Shown in pieces: positions 1 to 8,033 of a DNA stretch of 64,000 bases (within the stretch, counting starts at the first letter, position 1; each line of letters starts with the position of its first letter). Source of the DNA: Enterobacter sp. RHBSTW-00994 (lineage in GTDB: Bacteria > Pseudomonadota > Gammaproteobacteria > Enterobacterales > Enterobacteriaceae); NCBI RefSeq assembly GCF_013782625.1, contig NZ_CP056199.1, positions 1,692,588 to 1,756,587 on the forward strand. Reading direction: 5' to 3'. A program made the position numbers and the translations under genes. Below the pieces are notes generated by a model. That model had not been told where the DNA came from. It ran no database searches and worked only from the letters and a program-made list of their open reading frames with translations.

Positions 1-90
1 CTTGACGAAAATGGCTTTAAACGAAAAGCCAAAGGCGGCCAGCACGGCAAGGCCGAACCCGAGCATGTGCGGAGTCAGTTTGCGCTTCAA
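1..90 (-). CDS. EamA/DMT-family transporter, N-terminal fragment (runs off the window)
   Basis: The reverse strand reads an open frame to the window edge that starts MKRKLTPHMLGFGLAVLAAF and continues GFSFKAIFVK, which resembles the first membrane helix of EamA-type drug/metabolite transporters (the FS-K-AIFVK pattern is common at their N-terminus). The start is taken as a TTG whose TTGA overlaps the stop of the upstream hydrolase gene, which suggests translational coupling; an ATG at 64-66 would give a start nine codons shorter. Only about 30 residues are visible, so substrate and full length cannot be judged. Frame and overlap are seen directly; the family is inferred from a short stretch. 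Confidence 0.55.
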   Translation of the reverse strand, partial: MKRKLTPHMLGFGLAVLAAFGFSFKAIFVK

Positions 91-914
91 CGGACGGTTT
101 CCTGCAACGCGTGGATCTTCTGCCACATCAGCACCGGGTTTGAGTACATCGGGAAATGCCCACAGTCCGGGATCTCAGCCAACTGTACGCCGCGTTTCTG
201 AATGTAGTCCAGGTAGGAGAGCGTAGCGTTTTGCTCACCATACATGAACATTTTCGGACAGGGGAGATTAAGGAACTTTGCCATCAGTTCGCCGTGATCG
301 GAGTGTTCCACCATCGAGGTAAAAATAGGGCGAACGGCTTCAGCCTGGACGTTATGCCTCAGGCGAGCGGCATACAACGCACTGGCCCAGTGGGGGGCAT
401 GCCGGGTTCGTTCGATAAAGTCGTGGAAAAATTGCACATCATCGCCTTCGGGGTAATCCAGCACCTGACGGCTCAGGAAGCAATCTTCCGGGGTGATATT
501 GCCTTCGATATCAACAAAGCTCAGTACCCGGTCGGGGTGGGCATGAGCCAGCATCAGGGCGGTAAGTCCTCCCATCGAGTGGCCCACCAGATGAAAACGT
601 GTAAAACCCGCCTGTTCAATCAGGTTGAGTGCTGTCTCCGCCAGAAAAGGAATCGTGATTTTTTTTAGATCGGGGCAATGGGTTTCGCCACAGCCGGGGG
701 CGTCATATGCGAGGAAAGGGCAATCGCTAAATGCCGCATAACGCACGATATCGGCATAATCCTCTTTGGTCGAGCCAAAGCCATGCAGAAAAACAATGGG
801 GTCTCGTGTCCCTGTTCGGTGCAGGGCCGCAACCTGCATCGGTGTACCTTTCACCGTGGCTGTATACGTCTGGCTGTGGAATTCGTGGTTCAACTCTTCT
901 TCCTTTTTACGCAT
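87..914 (-). CDS. Alpha/beta hydrolase
   Basis: This 275-residue protein has the alpha/beta-hydrolase layout: an oxyanion-hole HGFG near residue 44, the nucleophile elbow GHSMGGL near residue 110, and a late catalytic histidine in CGHFPMYSNP. No signal peptide is seen, so it should be cytoplasmic. It would hydrolyse an ester, lactone or similar bond; the substrate cannot be told. It overlaps the start of the transporter gene downstream by a TTGA junction, so the two probably form one operon, and it diverges from a LysR-type regulator, the usual arrangement for a small catabolic or detoxification unit. The start ATG is the first one after the divergent promoter region. Family certain, function open. 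Confidence 0.85.
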   Translation of the reverse strand: MRKKEEELNHEFHSQTYTATVKGTPMQVAALHRTGTRDPIVFLHGFGSTKEDYADIVRYAAFSDCPFLAYDAPGCGETHCPDLKKITIPFLAETALNLIEQAGFTRFHLVGHSMGGLTALMLAHAHPDRVLSFVDIEGNITPEDCFLSRQVLDYPEGDDVQFFHDFIERTRHAPHWASALYAARLRHNVQAEAVRPIFTSMVEHSDHGELMAKFLNLPCPKMFMYGEQNATLSYLDYIQKRGVQLAEIPDCGHFPMYSNPVLMWQKIHALQETVR

Positions 915-1026
915 GTTGTGTCAGGAAGGTGATGATCCTGATATCCATTCGATATGTATATTCGTAATAAACTAACCCTGTGATACGTTTTATATATGAA
1001 ATAAGTGAACTACTCTCTGAGGGACA
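915..1026. promoter_or_regulatory. Divergent promoter region between hydrolase and LysR genes
   Basis: A 112-bp AT-rich spacer separates the divergent hydrolase and LysR genes. LysR-type regulators normally bind such spacers (inference from the family). No single T-N11-A palindrome stands out enough to name. GAGGGACA directly before 1027 is the LysR ribosome-binding site. Confidence 0.45.
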
Positions 1027-1917
1027 ATGATCAATTTCCGTATTATTCGCCATATGTGGCTGTTCCTGGCCGTCGCTGAGGAGAAACACTTTGGCCGCGC
1101 GGCCAAAAAGCTCGGGATGACGCAACCGCCGCTAACGCAGCAGATCCAGGTGCTGGAGCAGTCCCTGAAAGTGCAGCTTTTTGATCGCTCAAAGCGCAAG
1201 GTTCAGCTCACCCCCGTTGGGCTGGCAATTCTTCCGGCGGTGAAAAAATTCGCCGAGCAGGTCGAAAGGCTGGAACTGGCTATTACGGAAGCGGTTGCCG
1301 GGCACACGGGCATCCTCACCATTGGTGCAATCAGCACTGCGATGCTGGATGTGTTACCGGCGTTACTGGATAAAATGAAAACACAGTATCCTGATATTGT
1401 TATTTCGATCAAAGAGATAGACAGTGCGGAGGCGATCCCGGCCCTGCAAAACGGTGAGCTTGATCTGGCCTTTGCCCGCCTCACCGGAGATGCCGGAGAC
1501 GGCGTTGAGTTATTACCCCTCTCCAGTGCGGAACTGGTAGTGGCGCTGCCGCGCCATCACCCTCTGGCCTGCCAGAGCCAAATCAACATTCGTGAATTAC
1601 TGCATGAAGAGTGGGTGATGTTCTCCCGGCATCTCAGCCCGGTCTACTTTGACAGTATCACCACCGCCTGTCGCCAGGAGGGGTTTTCGCCCCGCATCAT
1701 CCATGAGGCGCGTTCTGTTGCGTCACAAATCGCCTTTGTCGGCTGTGGTCAGGGGATTGCACTGGTCCCGGCTTCGCTTGAACGGTTATCCCCGGCGAGT
1801 GTGGTGACACTGCCTCTGGCTAAGCGTATCGAGGTGATCACCACGGCGGTGGCATGGTCGTCCGCCAGGGCGAATCCCCTGGCGAACAAGTTTCTGGAAA
1901 TTATCAGGCAGGAATAA
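1027..1917 (+). CDS. LysR-family transcriptional regulator
   Basis: A 296-residue LysR-type regulator. The winged HTH is in residues about 5-65 (FLAVAEEKHFGRAAKKLGMTQPPLTQQIQ), followed by a linker helix and a periplasmic-binding-like effector domain. The HTH is of the BenM/CatM/CbnR style, which usually responds to small organic acids or aromatic intermediates; the effector here is unknown. It is transcribed away from the alpha/beta hydrolase and EamA transporter, which it most likely controls, and it ends 3 bp before the convergent stop of ganK. RBS GAGGG lies five bases before the ATG. It probably has no role in the galactan cluster, although it is adjacent. Confidence 0.9.
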   Translation: MINFRIIRHMWLFLAVAEEKHFGRAAKKLGMTQPPLTQQIQVLEQSLKVQLFDRSKRKVQLTPVGLAILPAVKKFAEQVERLELAITEAVAGHTGILTIGAISTAMLDVLPALLDKMKTQYPDIVISIKEIDSAEAIPALQNGELDLAFARLTGDAGDGVELLPLSSAELVVALPRHHPLACQSQINIRELLHEEWVMFSRHLSPVYFDSITTACRQEGFSPRIIHEARSVASQIAFVGCGQGIALVPASLERLSPASVVTLPLAKRIEVITTAVAWSSARANPLANKFLEIIRQE

Positions 1918-1920
1918 TGT

Positions 1921-3036
1921 CTAGGCGACGGAGCGCACGACGTTGTCGATATCCGCGCTCACACGCACATCCTGCTCGTCAAACACCATGCAGTGGCGGT
2001 TATCAAACGCGACGTCGATCTTCTGCCACGGGGCAAATTTAACGTCGCCCGGCAGCAGGATCTTCATGTTGTCGTGGCCGTAACACTGGCCAAAGAGGTA
2101 GGTGTTATTCCCCAAACGCTCCACCACTTCACAGTTAAATTCCAGGCGTGTGCCGTGGCTGAGGTCGGTGGTTAAATGTTCCGGGCGAATACCCAGCGTG
2201 ACCTGGCTACCCGGTTTCAGCGGCGTGGTGGTCTGTGTCAGGGTGAGGGATTTTTGTTGCGACAGCCGAACCGTCAGCTCACCAGGCTGCCAGGCTTCGA
2301 CCGTCGCAGGCAGGAAGTTCATCTTCGGTGAGCCGATAAACCCGGCGACGAATTTATTTGCCGGTTTGTAGTAGAGATCCATCGGTGCGCCCATCTGCTC
2401 AACTTTGCCGTAGTTCATCACCACAATCTTATCGGCCAGGGTCATCGCTTCAATCTGGTCGTGGGTGACATACACCATGGTCGTTTTCAGTTCCTGGTGC
2501 AGACGTGCCAGATGCAGACGCATTTCGACACGCAGCTCGGCATCCAGGTTTGAGAGTGGTTCATCGAACATAAAGACGCGTGGGTTACGCACAATCGCGC
2601 GACCAATTGCCACGCGCTGGCGCTGACCACCGGAGAGCTGTTTAGGTTTGCGGTCCAGCAGGTGAGAAAGTTGCAGCGTTTTGGCAACCATTTCGACCTG
2701 ATGGCGGATTTGGTCTTTCGGCACTTTATTGACCTTCAGCCCGTAGCCCATGTTCTCGGCCACTGTCATATGGGGATAAAGGGCATAGGACTGGAATACC
2801 ATTGCCACACCGCGATGCGAGGGGGCGACATCGTTCATCACTTCATTTCCAATTAACACCTCACCGTCGCTGACCTCTTCCAGACCGGCAATCATGCGCA
2901 GCAGCGTTGATTTACCGCAGCCAGAGGGACCGACAAAGACGGCAAACTCGCCGTCTTCGATATCAAGATTCACATTGTGCAAGGTGACGGTGTCGCCAAA
3001 GCGTTTGGTGACATTCCTCAATTGTATGTTCGACAT
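1921..3036 (-). CDS. ganK: ABC transporter ATP-binding protein of the galactan-oligosaccharide importer (MalK/UgpC/MsmX type)
   Basis: A 371-residue sugar-importer ATPase. Walker A GPSGCGKS is at residues 36-43, the signature LSGGQRQR near 135, Walker B FMFDEPLSNLD near 158, the H-loop in YVTHDQ, and a C-terminal OB-fold regulatory region typical of MalK-type (CUT1) subunits. The start chosen is the ATG at 3034-3036 with GGGGAA upstream; an in-frame start 15 codons earlier gives an atypical leader. It is divergent from ganEFG and is the only ATPase in the cluster, so it should energise the GanFG permease. The symbol follows the Dickeya gan nomenclature (ganEFGK, galA, ganB, ganL, ganR), recalled rather than searched. 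Confidence 0.9.
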   Translation of the reverse strand: MSNIQLRNVTKRFGDTVTLHNVNLDIEDGEFAVFVGPSGCGKSTLLRMIAGLEEVSDGEVLIGNEVMNDVAPSHRGVAMVFQSYALYPHMTVAENMGYGLKVNKVPKDQIRHQVEMVAKTLQLSHLLDRKPKQLSGGQRQRVAIGRAIVRNPRVFMFDEPLSNLDAELRVEMRLHLARLHQELKTTMVYVTHDQIEAMTLADKIVVMNYGKVEQMGAPMDLYYKPANKFVAGFIGSPKMNFLPATVEAWQPGELTVRLSQQKSLTLTQTTTPLKPGSQVTLGIRPEHLTTDLSHGTRLEFNCEVVERLGNNTYLFGQCYGHDNMKILLPGDVKFAPWQKIDVAFDNRHCMVFDEQDVRVSADIDNVVRSVA

Positions 3037-3357
3037 CTGTATTCCCCGAGTAAACCGCCGATTATGTTTTACGTATAACAATCATGTTCAACATGGCCGG
3101 ACGGTGCAATTTGTCTGCAATGACTATAACTTCCAGTATTCACGCGCCATATATAGATATTCCATTAATGTTATGACGATCACACAACTTACAGTTTTTT
3201 GTAGAGTTATCATGATGTGAAGGGTAGCGTATAACAAACCAAAGGCATTCGATGTCATGCCTCTTAAGCCAGTTTCTATGGGTTATCTGGTGCGGGGTGT
3301 TGATGTTTACATGCCATAATAATCCTAAAATTGTTATACCTTCACATGAGGTTGATA
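3037..3357. promoter_or_regulatory. Divergent ganK / ganE control region with CRP-like site and GTATAACAA motifs
   Basis: This 321-bp spacer separates ganK from ganEFG. A CRP-like site TGTTA-N6-TCACA lies at 3169-3184 (9 of 10 consensus positions), as expected for a sugar catabolic operon. The 9-mer GTATAACAA occurs at 3073-3081 and 3229-3237, and inverted at 3331-3339 (TTGTTATAC), 19 bp before the ganE start. The motif is repeated often enough to be a candidate operator half-site for the LacI-type regulator of the cluster, but this is inference: no full palindrome is present. Confidence 0.5.
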
Positions 3358-4572
3358 ATGAAAAAGAACATACTCGCTGCTCTGATCCTCTCTACGCTCG
3401 CGATGCAGGTCCATGCCACCTCGCAGCTTAATGTCTGGGAAGACATCAAAAAGTCGTCCGGTATTAAAGATGCGGTCGCCGATTTTGAAAAACAGTACGA
3501 CGTTAAGGTCAATGTGCAGGAGATGCCTTACGCGCAGCAACTGGAAAAACTGCGTCTGGATGGCCCGGCGGGTATTGGCCCCGATGTCCTGGTGATCCCT
3601 AATGATCAACTGGGCGGCGCTGTCGTGCAAGGGTTGTTAACCCCCCTGAATCTGGAGGCTAAACAGACAGAACAATACACACCGGCCTCCATCAATGCCT
3701 TCAAGATGGACAATACGCTGTACGGTGTGCCAAAAGCCGTGGAAACCCTGGTGCTGATCTATAACAAGGATCTGATTGATAAGCCGCTGAATACCTTGCA
3801 GGAGTGGTACGACTTTTCAAAGCAGCAGCGTGCAAAAAACCAGTATGGCCTGCTGGCCAAGTTTGACCAGATTTACTACAGCTGGGGAGCGATTGCCCCC
3901 ATGGGGGGTTACATCTTCGGGAAAAACGACAAAGGCGGGTTTAATGCGAAAGATGTCGGCCTGAACAAGCCCGGAGCGGTTGAGGCTGTTACCTTCCTGA
4001 AGAAATTCTACGCGGATGGCATTTTCCCGGCCGGGACCATTGGCGACAACGGATTGAACGCGATTGACTCGTTATTTACCGAGAAAAAAGCGGCGGCAGT
4101 GATCAACGGCCCGTGGGCATTCCAGCCCTACGAAGCGGCAGGCATTAATTACGGCGTGGTTCCGCTGCCTGCGTTGCCGGACGGTAAGCCGATGAGCTCC
4201 TTCCTCGGGGTCAAAGGCTATGTCGTGTCGACCTGGAGCAAAGACAAAGCTCTGTCGCAGAAATTCATCGAGTTCATCAACCAGCCGCAGTACGTAAAAA
4301 CGCGCTATATCGCGACGCGTGAAATTCCGCCGTTGACCGCGATGATTGACGATCCGGTGATCAAGAATGATGAGAAAGCCAGCGCCGTGGCCATTCAGGC
4401 TGCGCGGGCATCCGCCATGCCAGGCATTCCTGAAATGGGCGAAGTCTGGGGACCGGCTAACGCTGCGCTGGAGCTGAGCCTGACCGGCAAGCAGGATCCG
4501 AAAGCGGCGCTGGATAGCGCAGAAAAACAGATCCAGATGCAAATTGAAGCCATGCAGGCCAGTAACCAGTAA
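3358..4572 (+). CDS. ganE: Periplasmic sugar-binding protein of the galactan ABC importer (MalE-like)
   Basis: A 404-residue extracellular solute-binding protein of the maltose/cyclodextrin-binding family. A signal peptide (MKKNILAALILSTLAMQVHA) ends in an AxA-like site before TSQLNVWED; there is no lipobox, so the mature protein is free in the periplasm. MalE-type features include GPDVLVIPND, VPKAVETLVLIYNKD and NGPWAF. The ATG at 3358 is chosen because GAGG precedes it and the signal peptide starts cleanly there. It is the first gene of ganEFG-galA-ganB; a hairpin after its stop probably lets it be made in excess over the permeases, as in malE-malF. Its ligand is inferred to be beta-1,4-galacto-oligosaccharide from the adjacent galactanase. 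Confidence 0.9.
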   Translation: MKKNILAALILSTLAMQVHATSQLNVWEDIKKSSGIKDAVADFEKQYDVKVNVQEMPYAQQLEKLRLDGPAGIGPDVLVIPNDQLGGAVVQGLLTPLNLEAKQTEQYTPASINAFKMDNTLYGVPKAVETLVLIYNKDLIDKPLNTLQEWYDFSKQQRAKNQYGLLAKFDQIYYSWGAIAPMGGYIFGKNDKGGFNAKDVGLNKPGAVEAVTFLKKFYADGIFPAGTIGDNGLNAIDSLFTEKKAAAVINGPWAFQPYEAAGINYGVVPLPALPDGKPMSSFLGVKGYVVSTWSKDKALSQKFIEFINQPQYVKTRYIATREIPPLTAMIDDPVIKNDEKASAVAIQAARASAMPGIPEMGEVWGPANAALELSLTGKQDPKAALDSAEKQIQMQIEAMQASNQ

Positions 4573-4588
4573 TTTTCTGACGTAGCAG

Positions 4589-4614
4589 AACGGGAGAGCA
4601 CTCTCCCGTTTTTT
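4589..4614 (+). terminator. Intercistronic terminator-like hairpin between ganE and ganF
   Basis: AACGGGAGAG (4589-4598) and CTCTCCCGTT (4601-4610) form a 10-bp perfect stem followed by a T run. It sits 16 bp after the ganE stop and just before the ganF ribosome-binding site, so it is likely a partial terminator or a 3' mRNA stabiliser, not the end of the operon. Confidence 0.75.
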
Positions 4615-4628
4615 GAAAGGAGTTGTCT

Positions 4629-5933
4629 GTGAGTATCATCCCAGAACATTTTGCCAAAACGCGTGCAGCCGGACGTCATGCCTGGTGCGGTCTGCTGTTG
4701 GCTGTTATACCCGGCTTTGGGCAGTTTTATCATCGTCAGTGGTTAAAAGGGGCTATCTTTCTGGTCCTGCTGGCCAGCTTTATCGGGGTATTCTCTGACT
4801 TTCTGCGCGAAGGATTATGGGGGCTGGTGACCCTGGGCGAGGAGGTTCCGCGCGACAACTCCATCTTCCTGTTGGCCGAAGGGATCATCAGCGTGCTGAT
4901 TGTCGCGTTTGGCGTCATGGTTTACTACTTGTCCCTGCGCGATGCCTGGCTCAATGGCGTAAAGCGGGACGAAGGGCTGGCGCTCAACAGCGTGCGTAAG
5001 CAGTACCAGATGCTGCTGAGTGATGGTTTTCCGTATCTGATGATCACGCCTGGCTTTATTTTGCTGGTGTTCGTGGTGGTGTTCCCGATCCTGTTCGGGT
5101 TTTCCATCGCCTTTACCAACTACAACCTCTACCACACGCCGCCAGCGAAGCTGGTGGACTGGGTTGGCTTCAAGAACTTCATCAACATTTTCACGCTCTC
5201 CATCTGGCGGTCCACGTTCCTTGATGTGTTGCAGTGGACGGTTGTCTGGACGCTGCTTGCCACGACGCTGCAATGCTCCGTCGGTGTACTGCTGGCAATT
5301 CTCGTGAACCAAAAAGATCTGCGCTTTAAGCCGCTGATTCGCACCATCTTTATCCTGCCGTGGGCGGTTCCGGGCTTTGTCACTATTCTGGTATTCGCCG
5401 GGATGTTTAACGACTCGTTCGGCGTGATTAACAATGCGATTCTGGCCTTCTTTGGCATTGCGCCTAAAGCGTGGATGACCGATCCGTTCTGGACCAAAAC
5501 GGCGCTGATCATGATGCAAACCTGGCTGGGCTTCCCGTTTGTCTTTGCCATGACCACTGGGGTGCTACAAGCCATTCCGGATGATTTATACGAAGCGGCA
5601 ACCATGGACGGTGCAAGCAGCTGGACCAAGCTGCGCACCATTACGCTGCCGCTGGTGCTGTACTCGATTGCGCCGATCCTGATCACGCAATACACCTTTA
5701 ACTTCAATAACTTCAACATTATCTATCTGTTTAACAACGGCGGACCAGCGGTGGTGGGCTCCAATGCAGGTGGAACCGACATTCTGGTGTCATGGATCTA
5801 CAAACTCACCATGTCGTCTTCGCAATATGCCATTGCGGCGACTATCACCATCCTGCTGTCGATCTTTGTCGTCGGCCTGGCGCTGTGGCAGTTCCGCGCC
5901 ACCAAATCCTTCAAAAATGACGACATGGCGTAA
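4629..5933 (+). CDS. ganF: ABC permease subunit of the galactan-oligosaccharide importer (MalF-like)
   Basis: A 434-residue inner-membrane permease. The binding-protein-dependent transport motif EAATMDGASSWTKLRTITLP (the EAA loop that docks on the ATPase) is near residue 320, flanked by hydrophobic segments. An N-terminal region of about 130 residues with extra membrane helices precedes the core, as in MalF-type subunits. GTG at 4629 is preferred because AAGGAG lies six bases upstream; a TTG at 4623 would sit on top of that RBS. It pairs with GanG, GanE and GanK to form a CUT1 importer. Confidence 0.9.
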   Translation: MSIIPEHFAKTRAAGRHAWCGLLLAVIPGFGQFYHRQWLKGAIFLVLLASFIGVFSDFLREGLWGLVTLGEEVPRDNSIFLLAEGIISVLIVAFGVMVYYLSLRDAWLNGVKRDEGLALNSVRKQYQMLLSDGFPYLMITPGFILLVFVVVFPILFGFSIAFTNYNLYHTPPAKLVDWVGFKNFINIFTLSIWRSTFLDVLQWTVVWTLLATTLQCSVGVLLAILVNQKDLRFKPLIRTIFILPWAVPGFVTILVFAGMFNDSFGVINNAILAFFGIAPKAWMTDPFWTKTALIMMQTWLGFPFVFAMTTGVLQAIPDDLYEAATMDGASSWTKLRTITLPLVLYSIAPILITQYTFNFNNFNIIYLFNNGGPAVVGSNAGGTDILVSWIYKLTMSSSQYAIAATITILLSIFVVGLALWQFRATKSFKNDDMA

Positions 5934-5944
5934 GGGACGTAACA

Positions 5945-6796
5945 ATGGCTAAATCACAAAGTATTAAACGCGAGAAGTGGGTTCGGCTCTCGCTCTCCTG
6001 GCTGGTTATCGTGCTGGTGTCGGTGATTATTATTTACCCGCTGGTCTGGACGGTGGGGGCATCGCTGAATGCGGGAAACAGCCTGCTCAGCTCTTCCATC
6101 ATTCCGGAGAACCTGTCATTCCAGCATTATGCTGACCTGTTCAACGGGCAGGTGAATTACATGACCTGGTACTGGAATTCGATGAAAATCAGCTTCCTGA
6201 CCATGGTACTGACGTTGATCAGCGTCAGCTTTACGGCGTATGCGTTTTCACGCTTTCGCTTTAAAGGGCGACAGAATGGTCTGATGCTGTTTCTGTTGTT
6301 GCAGATGATCCCGCAATTTTCCGCGCTGATTGCCATCTTTGTGTTGTCGCAACTGCTGGGGCTTATCAACAGCCACCTGGCGCTGGTGCTGATCTATGTG
6401 GGGGGCATGATCCCGATGAACACCTATCTGATGAAAGGCTATCTCGACGCGATCCCGAAAGACCTTGATGAATCAGCCCGTATGGACGGGGCAAGTAACT
6501 TCCGCATTTTTATCGAGATCATCATGCCGCTGTCCAAGCCGATTGTGGCGGTGGTAGCCCTGTTCTCCTTCACCGGACCGTTGGGGGATTTCATCCTCTC
6601 CAGCACCATTTTGCGCACCCCGGACAAATACACCTTACCCATCGGGCTTTATAACCTGGTGGCACAAAAAATGGGGGCCAGTTACACCACCTACGCAGCA
6701 GGCGCTGTGCTGATTGCTGTGCCGGTGGCGATCCTCTATCTGGCTTTACAAAAATACTTCGTCTCCGGCCTGACCTCCGGCAGTACCAAAGGATAA
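5945..6796 (+). CDS. ganG: ABC permease subunit of the galactan-oligosaccharide importer (MalG-like)
   Basis: A 283-residue inner-membrane permease with about six transmembrane segments and the EAA-loop motif ESARMDGASNFRIFIEIIMP near residue 178. It ends in a C-terminal tail FVSGLTSGSTKG very like that of MalG-type subunits, which contacts the ATPase. It starts 11 bp after ganF and is followed after 4 bp by the galactanase gene, so it is in the same transcript. Partner of GanF. Confidence 0.92.
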   Translation: MAKSQSIKREKWVRLSLSWLVIVLVSVIIIYPLVWTVGASLNAGNSLLSSSIIPENLSFQHYADLFNGQVNYMTWYWNSMKISFLTMVLTLISVSFTAYAFSRFRFKGRQNGLMLFLLLQMIPQFSALIAIFVLSQLLGLINSHLALVLIYVGGMIPMNTYLMKGYLDAIPKDLDESARMDGASNFRIFIEIIMPLSKPIVAVVALFSFTGPLGDFILSSTILRTPDKYTLPIGLYNLVAQKMGASYTTYAAGAVLIAVPVAILYLALQKYFVSGLTSGSTKG

Positions 6797-6800
6797 CAAC

Positions 6801-8003
6801 ATGAACAGACTCAAACCCGCTTTGCTTGCTGTTTGCCTCTCTTGCGGTCTTGCCGCCAGTGCCTTCGCGGAGGATGCGGTGAAAACGCGCCCGTTTAGCG
6901 CCATGCCGGCGGATTTTATTAAAGGCGCGGATATTTCGACGCTACTGGAAGCGGAACAACACGGCGCCAAATTTTATAACCAGAACGGCCAACAGCAGGA
7001 TGCCATTGCGATCCTGAAAGCCAACGGCGTGAACTATGTGCGCCTGCGTCTGTGGGTGGATCCGCAAGATGCCAGCGGCAATGGCTATGGCGGCGGCAGT
7101 AACAACCTTGAAAATACTCTGGCGCTGGCGAAACGGGTGAAGGCGCAGGGGCTCAAGCTGCTGCTCGATTTCCACTACAGCGATTTCTGGACCGATCCGG
7201 GTAAACAGTTCAAACCGAAGGCCTGGGAAAAGATGGATTATCCGCAGTTGAAAACGGCGATCCATGATTACACCCACGATATCATCGCCCGCTTTAAGAA
7301 AGAGGGTGTGCTGCCGGATATGGTGCAGATCGGTAACGAGATTAACGGCGGTATGCTCTGGCCGGAAGGCAAAAGCTGGGGGCAGGGCGGTGGTGAGTTT
7401 GACCGTCTGGCCGGGTTGCTCAATGCTGCCATTAGCGGGATGAAAGAGAACCTGACCGATGGCGAGCAGGTGAAAATTATGCTCCATCTGGCAGAAGGGA
7501 CCAAAAATGACACCTTCCGCTGGTGGTTTGATGAGATCACCAAACGCGACGTGCCGTTCGATATCATCGGCCTGTCGATGTACACCTACTGGAATGGCCC
7601 GATCAGTGCGTTAAAAGCCAATATGGATGACATCAGCAAGCGTTATAACAAAGATGTGATTGTGGTCGAGGCAGCCTACGGCTATACGCTGGAGAACTGC
7701 GATAACGCGGAAAACAGCTTCCAGGCCAAAGAGGAAAAAGACGGTGGCTATCCAGGCACTGTTCAGGGCCAGTACGATTATATTCACGATTTAATGCAAA
7801 GCGTTATTGATGTGCCTGACCATCGCGGTAAAGGAATATTTTACTGGGAGCCTACCTGGATTGCCGTTCCTGGCACGACATGGGCAACGAAAACCGGGAT
7901 GAAATATATCCATGACGAGTGGAAAGAGGGTAATGCACGTGAGAATCAGGCGTTATTCGATTGCAAAGGTAAGGTGCTGCCGTCAATAACGGTATTTAAA
8001 TAG
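6801..8003 (+). CDS. galA: Arabinogalactan endo-beta-1,4-galactanase, GH53
   Basis: A 400-residue family GH53 enzyme that cuts internal beta-1,4-galactosyl links of pectic galactan. A signal peptide (residues 1-23, ending AFA) sends it to the periplasm or beyond. The acid/base Glu is E180 in QIGNEINGGMLWP and the nucleophile E290 in VIVVEAAYGYT; the family patterns GADIS and VRLRLWVDP are also present. It overlaps no neighbour but follows ganG by 4 bp, so uptake and depolymerisation are co-expressed. The likely scheme, as known for Dickeya, is that oligosaccharides entering through the porin are shortened in the periplasm before import. Symbol from Dickeya usage. Confidence 0.93.
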   Translation: MNRLKPALLAVCLSCGLAASAFAEDAVKTRPFSAMPADFIKGADISTLLEAEQHGAKFYNQNGQQQDAIAILKANGVNYVRLRLWVDPQDASGNGYGGGSNNLENTLALAKRVKAQGLKLLLDFHYSDFWTDPGKQFKPKAWEKMDYPQLKTAIHDYTHDIIARFKKEGVLPDMVQIGNEINGGMLWPEGKSWGQGGGEFDRLAGLLNAAISGMKENLTDGEQVKIMLHLAEGTKNDTFRWWFDEITKRDVPFDIIGLSMYTYWNGPISALKANMDDISKRYNKDVIVVEAAYGYTLENCDNAENSFQAKEEKDGGYPGTVQGQYDYIHDLMQSVIDVPDHRGKGIFYWEPTWIAVPGTTWATKTGMKYIHDEWKEGNARENQALFDCKGKVLPSITVFK

Positions 8004-8033
8004 TATTTTGTCTTAATTCAGGAAATTTTTAAT

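Noticed and set aside
4815..5519. A 234-codon reverse-strand frame within ganF
   Set aside because: Antisense shadow of a conserved permease gene; charged, repetitive composition with no motif.
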